The notes beneath the pieces were generated by a model that made no database searches, was not told the origin of the DNA, and was given only the letters and a program-made list of their open reading frames with translations. Positions 10,901 to 20,799 of a stretch of 64,000 nucleotides of DNA are shown piece after piece. The stretch's first letter is position 1, and the number at the start of each line of letters is the position of its first letter. Location of the stretch: NCBI GenBank assembly GCA_037577475.1, contig CM075188.1, positions 4,024,001 to 4,088,000 on the forward strand, written 5' to 3'. The DNA is from Chaunax sp. Z400. Taxonomy: Eukaryota > Chordata > Actinopteri > Lophiiformes > Chaunacidae. Made by a program: the position numbers and the translations under genes.

Positions 10901-13900
10901 TTTATGTGTAGCACCGGAACAATGGAAAAATGCCAAAACTGACAACTTTTCATAGTAGCTTTAGAGTGGAACCGTACAACTTTTGAAAGACGAAAAATGC
11001 CACGCTTTTTTAAGTTATTGCAATACAACAAACCTTTGCTCAGTTTAAAACACTCCAGGGTTTTTTACACACTTGGTCAGGTATGACTAATAGGTTACAG
11101 GAACAGTTCACACTTTATTTACCCTGTTAATTAAGCTGAAATCACTGTAAGCTCTAAGCTAATAGCGTTAGCATGCAGCCCATGTGAGGTGACTGCTTGA
11201 GCTTCAACAAGTGTACATATTCCATTAGACAAGATCAACAAGAACTCATGACCTCTGCATACTGTCCTCACAGCGGGTGCATACTTTAGCTTTAAGGAGG
11301 GTGTAAATAACATCTGTTATAAATCTGTATGGAGTCATTTTATGTTTGTTTTACATACATTTAGTTGTTTTACATTCAAAAACCAGTCCTCATCTTCTTC
11401 AGTTGTTTATGAGAATGCTGCAGTGCTGTTTTGCCATAAAGCTCCATAAATGTCTAATGGATTAAGAAACTTCACCTGACTTTCCATCTATAAACATTAC
11501 ACAGGCCCACTTTAAGTGCTTTTCTATTGCATGTGTTCTGTAGGAAGGAAGAGAGTGTGACCCTGTACCCTGCTGATGTGGTGCTGTTTGAGGGCATCCT
11601 GATGTTCTATTCTCAAGAGATCCGAGACTTTTTCCAAATGAAGCTGTTTGTGGACACTGACGCAGATACACGTCTATCCCGAAGAGGTGAGAGATACAGG
11701 CATGACTAGACAAATACAGTATCTAAACAAACTGTAAAATGTAAGATTGAATTTAATCAGAAATACTGAGTTGACCTAACTCAGATTTTATCAGCTTGTT
11801 AAAAACACTCTTTTTATTTTAGTTACTTTGGCATCAAGAAAACTGTCAAAATCAGTTTACTCGAGTTTGGTTCATTTAAACAAACCAAGTACTGGGAACT
11901 TAGTTATATCCCACAATGTAACTAAGTATATTACTCTTATCCTTAAGTACCCCACAAATGAGAGCTAGTTTACTTGAATAGCCTGTTTTCTGTTCATACC
12001 ACTTTCTACTTGTCCTCCACTACTTTTCATGGGAAACAGCCCTTTTGTTACGTGAGAAAAGTTGGATAAATGGTTCTTTTGTTTTGTGAGACTAATGACA
12101 GTTGAAACAACCACTGTGGTTTTGCACAATGGGTTAATAGATACTGTCATGTTGGGGACAGGTGGGTGGAGTTTCCCATCATACCTTGAGACAAAGTGCT
12201 TGAGGCCATAAGCCCAAGTAACCTGTGTTTAAATGTGTTCTGTATAATTATCAGTGAAGCAGTACTTAGTTCTTTAGAAATATTTCTATAGAAAATGATT
12301 AGTTATACAACACCATGGCACCATGAGTTAAGGCTCCCACATGGTTAGTCACGTCCCACCTGGGTGATGTAAGAGGATGATAAAATAAAGTAGTGTGATG
12401 TATTGTAATAACAAACACTCCAGAGCAAAAACAAAATTTAGTCAAATTCATGCAATAAGAAATCGTATGCTACAGTGTGTTACAATACTTTTTAGGATAT
12501 TTGTAGTTTAAGGTATCACAATAACAGTAAGCAAGCTTATTAAAGTGGTACACACACACAAAATAAAGAAGTTGGTCTAAGTATTGCACAATCTGCTCAA
12601 TCTGACTAAATCAGATTTGGTTATCTTGACGGTTCGCATTCATAATTACAGTGAACTGTATAAGTCAGCTGTGTCACCAACAACTAAAACATATTTGTGA
12701 TACAGCTCATCAAACCAAATGGACGCACTAGTAGTGAATGTATGCAAGACATTTTTCTCTGGAGGACGGCAAACACTTTTGTCACAGCTGGCGATTTGCG
12801 TTATTGTCGTCATCTCCCCTCTGTGGTCCTTTTGTTTTACCGTGCTGCTGGTACTGGCTGACGACAACAGCATTCAACCCGCATGAATTCTGATCCGGCT
12901 GTTTGTGCTCATGTCATGAATCAGATATGTATCTGTTCTACCACCACATATGAGAGTGACTCAAATCTGATCTGAAAAGATGAGATTTTTGCTGAAAAGA
13001 ATTAGGGCAAAAATTTAGAATTGAGTGACTTTCACTAATGTGAACATTGCCTAAATTAAAAATGATGCTTTCACATGGGTTCATGCACCAGGGGGTGATT
13101 TCCTGCAATCATTGATTCAACAAACTGGTTGTGGCTTCATATTTACCAAACAGACACAAGAGCAAGTGTCTTTTGCAAAACTGTGAGACCACTGATATTC
13201 CTTACAACTTTTCTCTGCTCTAATTTTCCCGCAGTGCTGCGTGATATCAGAGAACGTGGACGGGACTTGGAAAGCGTTCTAGCACAGTACATTACTTTTG
13301 TCAAACCTGCATTTGAGGAGTTCTGTCTGCCAGTAAGTTCTACTCTCCATCGAACACTTCTCAGCTCAATTTGCATGGTTGTCACTGAGCCTTGGCTGAT
13401 GGTCAAACATTGTTTCTTTGTATTGACACTATTTAGACAAAGAAATATGCTGATGTGATCATTCCAAGAGGAGCTGACAACCTTGGTGAGTGTCTGCTGT
13501 CCAGACCAAATATTCCAGGGGAAGTTTCTTAAAACTACTGGACTGATTTCCATGTTCTTGGGCCAGCTAAACAGACATAGAGGGGATTGTCACTCCACTG
13601 AGAGACGTTATAGTGTATCATGCTACCAGCATGGCTGAAAACCTGGAAGATCCTCTAACAGGTTAGCTCTGTTCTGGAGGACTCCTCGAACCATCAGGGT
13701 GAAAAGAGTTTCCATGTGTTTTAATTATTTTAAAGACTTTATTTCCTAATTCACGTTCAGAGAAGACATGACATTGCTATTGAGCACAACACAAGTTACA
13801 TTTTATTATATTATTTTGCAATGAAAATATACTTTAAAACATTTTCATTTTGATTCACATTTGACAAGTTCAAGAAGGATTTGCAACAACTTGTAACACT

Positions 13901-14208
13901 AATAATAATTCATAAAATGTTTTAATATGCAGCGGATGGAATATTTTTACATCCAGATGGTTAGAAGAGTATTTCTGGAAACATGGTATTAACAGCAGTA
14001 CGTTTTGTTAAATAACCTGGACTTTTGAAAGACCACAGGATGTTTATGTTTTGGAATATATGAAATGATTTGCTTTGTGGCTCAAATAAGAAATGCAAAC
14101 TGGAGCTCACTCTGGCCACACAATCTGTCTCTCTCCCTTACAGTTGCTATAAATCTCATAGTTCAGCACATCCAGGATATTCTAAATGGTGGTTTGACCA
14201 AAGGATGA
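7961..14208 (+). CDS. uck2: UCK2, uridine-cytidine kinase 2 (C-terminus frameshifted)
   Basis: Seven exons: 7961-8065, 9095-9254, 9432-9528, 11544-11686, 13235-13332, 13437-13485 and 14144-14208. All borders are GT-AG and the frame is continuous. The enzyme phosphorylates uridine and cytidine to UMP and CMP in cytosolic pyrimidine salvage. Visible features are the Walker A loop GGTASGKS (residues 29-36, split by intron 1), SQDCFYRIL with the expected catalytic Asp, FNFDHPDAFD, PVYDFVSHSR, YPADVVLFEGIL, DTDADTRLSRR and KKYADVIIPRGADN. The frame in exon 7 runs through VAINLIVQHIQDILNGG and then stops at 14206-14208, giving 238 residues against 261 in human. The usual C-terminus ending SSSRPH lies in another frame up to 14267, which indicates a one-base loss after AAA at 14200-14202. 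This is either a real truncation or an assembly error. Exon 2 is clearly more GC-rich than its surroundings. Confidence 0.93.
9855..10041. mobile_element. MITE-like palindromic element, copy 2
   Basis: This is the second copy of the element at 4258-4445. Its right end (reverse complement: ggaagtgtattgcattcaat, then gagaaaaaagatttccctg) matches the left end of copy 1. Two 'ctgtttttctgarttaatga' blocks and an inverted 'ttctgaaaaacaggg' lie inside. It sits in uck2 intron 3. Confidence 0.55.
10540..10700 (-). repeat. Fish dispersed repeat fragment (inverse of 3115-3240)
   Basis: The reverse complement carries 'tccctacaaagcacttatg', 'attgaattctgtccagca' and 'ccccctttggcaggggt', collinear with 3115-3240. 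It lies in uck2 intron 3. Confidence 0.55.
11380..11460. repeat. Dispersed repeat fragment (related to 62096-62916)
   Basis: 'cctcatcttcttcagttgtt', 'gagaatgctgcagtgctgtt' and 'aagctccataaatg' resemble the reverse complement of about 62200-62260 and also 38945-39000. It is a fragment of a multi-copy fish element in uck2 intron 3, close to exon 4. Confidence 0.45.
12595..13050. repeat. Dispersed repeat, copy 2 (related to 190-490)
   Basis: The first 200 bases are collinear with 190-490 ('cagatttggttatcttgac', 'atatttgtgatacagctcat'). The remainder, to about 13050, has 'aatctgatctgaaaagatgag' and 'cactaatgtgaacattgcc' and looks like the other part of the same element. It lies in uck2 intron 4. 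Confidence 0.5.
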
Positions 14209-15836
14209 ATGGCTGGTTTAATGGTTGTGGACCAACAAACATGGAGTCCAGCAGTCGACCTCACTGAAGAGAGGACGGAGGAGGATTCACCTTAACGTGC
14301 CAAATGAAACCATCCTGGTTTAAAGCAGCTATACTCAGTTATGTTTCTCTTTCCTTCATGCACCGTATGAGACTGAAGGGCTGGAAATACAAAAGGCCTC
14401 ACGAGTCATTTCATTTAAAACTGCTGATTGCCTTAAACACAGCATCGAAATGGAGAAAAAAAGCAGCTACTGTGTCTAAAGGTTTCTGAACACACAATAA
14501 ATGCAGTGTGGCTCTTGAATGGCAGGGCCTTAGCCTGCACTGTGTGACCTGACTAATAACCGTTATCAGTGCATCTTTTTCAAGCTCTCTATAAAACAGA
14601 TTTTTGACTTTCTTGATTCTTTTTGAAATAATGTTCTAATAGTTGAGTTTTCTGATGTTTGTGTGAGGTTGCCACAAACTGCACTTGCTTTGTTTTGTGT
14701 AAATCTGACAATTATTTCAACGAAACAACCAATTCCCACCTCACAGTATGATGTATGACATCATCACCAAAGATAATTTCCTGTACTGTATAAATTTTGT
14801 TTCCATGTGATACTGGCATTAAGGATGTCAATACCATAAAGAGCAACAGATTAGTTTGTAATGGGATTACAAAAAGTGTTGTTTTTCTTTGGTTCCCGTA
14901 AACTTGAATTCTAAGATGCACATGTATGCAAGTTTAATTCAACATGAGTAAATGTACATGCTGAAAATGGTGTTCAATGCACTGAGCTATAAAATGTCAT
15001 GAAGTACAAGATACTCAATGTAATAGTGTTCTGTAAATGTTTAATGGAGTTTTCTTCCTGTACATGTTTTTCTTGTGATAAAAGTTCTCAGGTACTTTGT
15101 TGTTTGCTTGAGTTGACAGATCTGATATGATTCAAAAATATGCATAGTTTAGTCAAAGTTCTTTTTACTCTCATAGTTAGCATGCACACTGATGAAAAAA
15201 CAGACAAACACCTTGGATCTTTTGAAGTTATTTTCTCCAAAAACGCACAAAAGGAAACAGAGGCACTGATCATAACTGGAACAAAATTGCAGATGATAGT
15301 GAAACATTATAGCTTCTATCACAAAGCAACACATGAATTATTTGTTATGGGGAAAATGTCACCCTTCACTTGAAAAAATAATTCTAAAGTCGTAGTTAAA
15401 TTGGTGTCTGATAATTCAAGTGCTGTGTCACTTCCTGTTATCATAAAGCAGTGACATATGTTGGTTTATCAAATGCAAAAAAATGGTATACTACAAAGAT
15501 TATAGTATACAGATGGTATTTTTGCATGGAATTGGCACAAAGCATGTCCCACATGTTGGGATGGTCCACGGTTTTAAATATGGTGATATCTGCAATATAT
15601 GCTGTGATATTACAAAACTGGAAATGTCACAACATACATGTACATTCATGTAGTTATCATCATTTTCATCATGTTGGTATGTCTATGCTCAAATCCCCCC
15701 CCCCTTTTACCACCGTTGGTTCAGTCCTCAGCCACCCCTCCACATTATTCAGGGTCATGTATGTGACTTGACACCAGAGAGAACATGAGAGGTATCTGAC
15801 AACATAAAAAACGTTTCTTAATAAACTTTACAAATG
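14209..15836 (+). other. uck2 3' UTR and poly(A) signals
   Basis: After the reading frame there is an out-of-frame relic of the conserved C-terminus, with its TGA at 14265-14267. An AATAAA lies at 14496-14501. A second AATAAA lies at 15820-15825 and is followed by a GT-rich stretch at about 15840-15860. Alternative short and long 3' UTRs are inferred, the long one ending about 250 bases before the aatf stop codon. The ORF-like stretches at 15140-15373 and 15451-15771 show no recognisable protein. Confidence 0.5.
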
Positions 15837-16083
15837 GACTTGTGTGTCACGTCTGTGCTCTTTACATGTTACCTCTGATTTCTAATGAGGTTCAAATGAA
15901 TGAATGATCTAAAAGGTGGGAGAGAAACACTGATCTTGTGGTTTTTCCTTCTGTATCAAGCAGCCAAAAAGTTGAAACATGTTTGGGTTGATATACTCGC
16001 TGAAACAAGTTATCATGCAGCTGTAATCATGAGTTTTGCCTGCCTTGTTTGTTATCTGCTCCACTGAGTCCCTCCATCACTCA

Positions 16084-17679
16084 TCACTGCCTGTCTGTGA
16101 AGTTCTGACCAAAGAGGCCCCGATAAAGTTCACTGCGGGCCTCGTCACTCATCGAGCTGTGGTCGACGGGAGCCATAAAGTTCACCAGCTTGCTGTGAAT
16201 GTGGAATCTGACTTTACGCCCCTTGCTGGCTTTGGTGTCCACCTTCTTCTTGATCTTGCTGCGCAGCTTCTGGATGGCCAACCACTGCCTGCCCATGGCC
16301 ACCTGGTCATTGGGGTCAGTTGAACTCGTCTTGCGTTCGATCAGCTCTCTTAGAAGCTGGTGGTAGAAATCATCATCATCAAATATATCTTCATCCAGAT
16401 CCTTTAGATGTGTGTTTGCTTTCAGCTGTTGCTGCGTCTCTTGTCCTTCTCTGAAGACGGGCTCAGAGATGAGAGTTGGTGCCTCTTTTTTCCCCAGGAC
16501 TCTGTATTCTGAGCGTCGGGTCTGGGTGCGGCGCACCAGTCTCTCATTGTCCATCAACACCTGCTCCACCTGGGTCAGTATGTTTCTGTCAAACGCTCCG
16601 AAGCCCTTGCTGCTTTTGCCCATAGTCAGTCTGGTTTTGTCGTGCCACTTCTGGAGCGTGGCATTACGGTAAGGCTGGAAAGCAGCAAATCGTTTGGCCA
16701 TGAAGTCTGGGTACTCTGCCATCTCCAGTTTCCGTTTAGACACTCCATTCTCCTGCACTGACCCCTCTTCATCCTCATCACTGTTTATCTCCTCATCGTC
16801 ACCCTGTGTCTTTCCCAGAGTGATGCTCCTCATCTCTGCATTCTGGTCCAGCAGCTGGTCGTGCAGCTCCAGCAGGGACCTCTGAAGAGCTTTCAAAGCT
16901 TTGTGGGCATTCTTCAACTCCCCCACCAGCTCAGCTCCACCCCTCCTCCTGAACTCTGGGAGAGTCTGCGGCTGTGGAAGCTGGTTAACGGTCACCAGAG
17001 CTTTCTGGATTTTAATCCGACCCTCGAGCATTTGGTCCCACAGGGCCAGCTGGTTCTTCACAGCCTTCCCTTTCTCAACCTCCTCTTCTACTTTCTCTTG
17101 AGAAAATGTGCGGACAGCATCCTCATCGTCTTCAACATCATCATCTTCCATCTCGTTGTCATCTTCGGACTCCTCGCCACTGTCATCATCATCCTCACTC
17201 ACTCCCAGGTCATCCATGCCATCTGTCAGTTTGAGGAAGTCCACTCCCTGAGGCAAGGTGACGTCAGAACACTTTGTCTTAGACGCCAGCTCAGCATCTA
17301 AGTTTACATCACTATCCTCCAACTCCTCCTCTTCCTCATCATCTGACGCTACACCCCCCATAGAGTACTCTTCTTCAATTTTACCCCCCTCCTCCTCATC
17401 ATCATCATCATCATCATCACTAGTAGATCCTTCAATATCCCTGAGCATTTGCTTACGAGAGACTCTCTTCCCCGAGTAACGTTTGTCCGTGTCAGACAGC
17501 ACGGATGTGTTACGCTTCCGGAGAGCGCTGGTGGCGACTTCATCTTCATCGTCGTGCTCGTTGAATTCGTCTATCACTCTGGCTTTGGTGGCCTCGTCAT
17601 CATCCTCATCCTCTGGATCAGCAATTTTAGGCAAAGGATTCAACAAATCCTCGAGCTCCTGAGAAAACGAGCCTGCCAT
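16084..17679 (-). CDS. aatf: AATF/Che-1 (Traube), intronless
   Basis: One uninterrupted 531-residue frame starts at ATG 17679 and ends at TGA 16084-16086. AATF (Bfr2 in yeast) is a nucleolar factor of the small-subunit processome that also binds RNA polymerase II and inhibits apoptosis. The N-terminus is MAGSFSQELEDLLNPLPKIA. Long acidic runs of Asp/Glu fill residues 20-190. A conserved middle follows (WDQMLEGRIKIQKALVTVNQ; PDFMAKRFAAFQPYRNATLQ), then the C-terminal TRAUB domain (DIFDDDDFYHQLLRELIERK through LVNFMAPVDHSSMSDEARSE, about residues 430-515). Human AATF has 560 residues and, as I recall, about a dozen exons. The lack of any intron is therefore notable. The frame is undamaged, so a functional retrogene is one explanation. 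It is divergent from magoh, 725 bp away. Confidence 0.92.
   Translation of the reverse strand: MAGSFSQELEDLLNPLPKIADPEDEDDDEATKARVIDEFNEHDDEDEVATSALRKRNTSVLSDTDKRYSGKRVSRKQMLRDIEGSTSDDDDDDDEEEGGKIEEEYSMGGVASDDEEEEELEDSDVNLDAELASKTKCSDVTLPQGVDFLKLTDGMDDLGVSEDDDDSGEESEDDNEMEDDDVEDDEDAVRTFSQEKVEEEVEKGKAVKNQLALWDQMLEGRIKIQKALVTVNQLPQPQTLPEFRRRGGAELVGELKNAHKALKALQRSLLELHDQLLDQNAEMRSITLGKTQGDDEEINSDEDEEGSVQENGVSKRKLEMAEYPDFMAKRFAAFQPYRNATLQKWHDKTRLTMGKSSKGFGAFDRNILTQVEQVLMDNERLVRRTQTRRSEYRVLGKKEAPTLISEPVFREGQETQQQLKANTHLKDLDEDIFDDDDFYHQLLRELIERKTSSTDPNDQVAMGRQWLAIQKLRSKIKKKVDTKASKGRKVRFHIHSKLVNFMAPVDHSSMSDEARSELYRGLFGQNFTDRQ
17391..17420 (+). repeat. (TCATCA)n run in aatf acidic region
   Basis: A pure CAT/TCA trinucleotide run encodes a string of Asp residues on the aatf strand. 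It is a likely site of length variation. Confidence 0.7.
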
Positions 17680-18404
17680 TTTCAGAGTTTATAATAACAA
17701 CACGTGTGGTCTACAGACAGTACCGTCCCTTGGTGCGGGCAATGATGACGTTATCAGAATGCGACGTCCCTGACAGAAAGTTTTAATTCCTGGATAACGT
17801 CTTTCAGGTTTTTCTCAGACTGCGTACAAATTTCGAAGAAATGGGAAAACTCCAACCCCATAATTAAGAAATAACTTATTATTACTTACAAAATAATTAC
17901 CATTGTAACAAAACTGCATAAAATCTGAAATTATAACGTAATAAGTGGAGAAACTGTAATTATTGCTTATTGATCTGGGTGTTGTTCATAAATAACACCT
18001 CACCTTCTGTAATAGGCAACGAGAAACTTAATTCAGATTACTAACTCAATTTTAACCCAAAATGTTAGCTGACAGAAAACAAAAATAAAATAAATAATAA
18101 ATTGAAGTTTGCTGGTGAATTTCTACAGAATTAATATAAAGTGAAATGCCGTTATTATGTATGTATGTGTGCAAATATGTATGTATTTTTGTGCGTATGT
18201 ATGAAATTAGGCCAATTTAACTTAACAAATGTTACATTCATAGTTATAGGAAGCACCTGAAAAACAAACTTCGGGGCACGAATGTTTCAAATAAACGTGA
18301 TGCTTTACGCATGCGTACATGGGTTGTGAGTCTCCAAGCTGCTCTTGTTAGCTTAGTATTGCTCCGCAGACTTCAGCAGAGAAAGTACTTTCTGGAGAGT
18401 AAAG
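17680..18404. promoter_or_regulatory. Bidirectional aatf/magoh promoter region
   Basis: These 725 bases separate two divergent start codons. Close to aatf there is a perfect E-box CACGTG at 17701-17706 and a CRE-like TGACGTTA at about 17747. Around 18300-18400, near magoh, there is a short less AT-rich stretch without a TATA box at the usual spacing. The middle (17850-18230) is AT-rich with short TATG runs. The promoter function is inferred from layout. Confidence 0.5.
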
Positions 18405-19937
18405 ATGTCAACAAGTGACTTCTATTTGAGATATTATGTTGGGCACAAGGGAAAGTTTGGACATGAGTTCCTGGAATTTGAATTCAGACCTGACGGTAAG
18501 GGGAATTTGGTGGTAATACAAACGTGTTAGCTTTCATGTGTCTGAGCTAAAGTCGCTAGCCATCCGGCACTAACTAGGCCGCATTGAACTAGAAACGAGT
18601 TTCTAGCGCCAATTCCCTGTTTTCCTTACATTTAGACTGAGACAGTATATTTTTAATGTAATGACTTAAACGATTATTTCGCATGTGCATTTGAACACTG
18701 TGGCGTATACGGATGGGAAACAACAATAATTTGCTTAGTTATCCATTGTTTCAAATTTCTTGTAAAATTTAATATGTTCTTGCAGGTAAACTGAGGTATG
18801 CAAACAACAGCAACTACAAGAATGACGTCATGATCAGGAAAGAGGTAATTATTAACAATTTATCGTTGTAGTAGATGTAAACAGACTCACTGACATCCAT
18901 GCTTTTTTGGGGATTAATTGTTAGTTTTTGTACAATTTCCAAGATATCAATAATGTGACCAGGCTTTGGGCTTGCGGGGTATCAACAGTAATTTGAATTG
19001 TTATGGATAGATAAATAATAAATAAATAATAGATAATATCTGAGATGTACCTATTCTCACATCATATTTGTGTTAGAAATGTATAGCACCATTCTAAACA
19101 TCCAAAAAGTTTAACCCGATTCATTGGTTGCCTGTGTGCCAATCAGGCGTACGTACACAAAAGTGTGATGGAGGAGCTGAAGAGAATCATTGATGACAGT
19201 GAGATCACTAAGGAAGACGATGCACTGTGGCCACCTCCTGACAGAGTTGGCAGACAGGTTTGTGACTCCATATACAGTGACCACATAAAGCCATTGTCTC
19301 CAGTTCTGTAATATTATGATAATTTGATATATGATTTTTAATTGCCTCATTTGTAAAGAAACAGCTCCACCTTAACAACTTAAAAAAAATTGTCTAGCAA
19401 CCTGTTCTGTTTCTGGTCAGATTCTGTTTGTAAGGTTTCTGTTATGGTCACGTAATATATTTATGTTCATTGTTCTGAAAATGAACTGATTTTATTTAAA
19501 TAGGGTTACAAGTTGTAATACAGAGCATAATTACAGTATTGATCAGTATCAGCATTTATTCCCATTGCTGATCACATGGATTTTGATGTCAAAACTAACA
19601 CTGATTAATTTGACCAATAACATTTATGAAGACTTAAGTATAACCTTCCTATTTCTGCGTTCTCTCTCTCACACAGGAGCTGGAGATCGTCATTGGAGAT
19701 GAGCACATTTCATTCACAACTTCCAAAATTGGCTCCTTGATTGACGTCAACCAGTCAAAGTGAGTACTTTATCCAGAAGTTGGGAAGGCAGACTAGGTAT
19801 ATTTGTCAATTATAAAAGGGTGTAACCTCTGTTTCAGGGACCCCGAAGGCCTTCGCGTGTTCTACTACCTGGTGCAAGATCTGAAGTGTCTTGTCTTCAG
19901 TCTCATCGGTCTACACTTCAAGATCAAGCCCATCTAA
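18405..19937 (+). CDS. magoh: MAGOH, exon junction complex core subunit
   Basis: Five exons: 18405-18495, 18786-18844, 19147-19257, 19677-19759 and 19838-19937, with GT-AG borders and continuous frame, giving 147 residues. The protein is almost identical to human MAGOH (146 residues), differing mainly at the N-terminus ([20 protein letters not shown]). MAGOH pairs with RBM8A/Y14 and locks eIF4A3 onto spliced mRNA, acting in mRNA localisation and nonsense-mediated decay. Conserved stretches seen include [40 protein letters not shown] and the C-terminal [18 protein letters not shown]. The gene is compact. A poly(A) signal AATAAA lies at 20032-20037. It runs tail-to-tail into cpt2, whose stop codon is 863 bp downstream. 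Confidence 0.97.
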
Positions 19938-20799
19938 GTGTGGAATGTTCTTGTTTTCATTGCTTTAGCTCATTTTCTGTTGTCCTACCGCATTTGTAAA
20001 TTGGCTTTTGTTGGAACTGTTTTTTATTTTAAATAAAGGGTTAGAAAGACTTACTGTTTAAATATGTATTACAAGTATCTCATAACTTTCAACACCAAGT
20101 GTATTATCTATGTTCTTTATATTCTAGAATACAAAATACACTTAAACGGAATTGAATAGTTTTATTTCAAAAGACATTCAACCACAACAAAATGACAGTG
20201 AGAATAATTTAAATTATTACAGTGACAATCAGAAAACTGCTAAATTTCATTTTTTAAGGCACAGAATTTGACTCCATGCTCGAATCTGTACTGCAGAGAA
20301 AAGCACTACTGCATAAATACTATGACCAGCATGTCACTGCAACATGTAACCCTTAAACTACAGGCTCAGCTAACAATCAAAACGAGTCTACAGTACAGAA
20401 TGCTGAGTGCTTTCATGATGGACATGGATGTAAAATACAGTCACAAACCTAAAAAGACTGTCTTAGAATGAAGAGGATTGAATGAGTTGAAAGCAAACCG
20501 TTTTTATCTGATTTTCAATTAATTTAATTTTCATTATACAATAAAATCATGTCTTGTGTGCACCATCAAAAGTATTTTAGAGTTATATCCAAAATGCTCC
20601 AACCAGTACATTTAGAGTTCCTAACCACTTCATCTTCAAAGAACTGATACTCTGTTTTGTGAAATACAAATATATCATTGAACTCGCGTCATGTTTACCC
20701 ATGCAGATTAACCGTTTGAAGAATGATCAAATTCACTCACTGATATGTAAAATTATTATTATTTATTATCTCTTTGGCGATGACTGACGCACTTGTTTC
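19938..20799. other. magoh/cpt2 convergent intergenic region
   Basis: This holds the 3' UTRs of both genes. The magoh poly(A) signal is at 20032-20037. Minus-strand AATAAA candidates for cpt2 are TTTATT at about 20161-20166 and near 20763. No further gene is seen. In human, CZIB (C1orf123) lies between MAGOH and CPT2; nothing resembling it fits here. Confidence 0.6.

Noticed and set aside
13129..13553. Overlapping open frames of 109 and 136 codons on both strands
   Set aside because: Both are shadows of uck2 exon 5, exon 6 and the intron between them.
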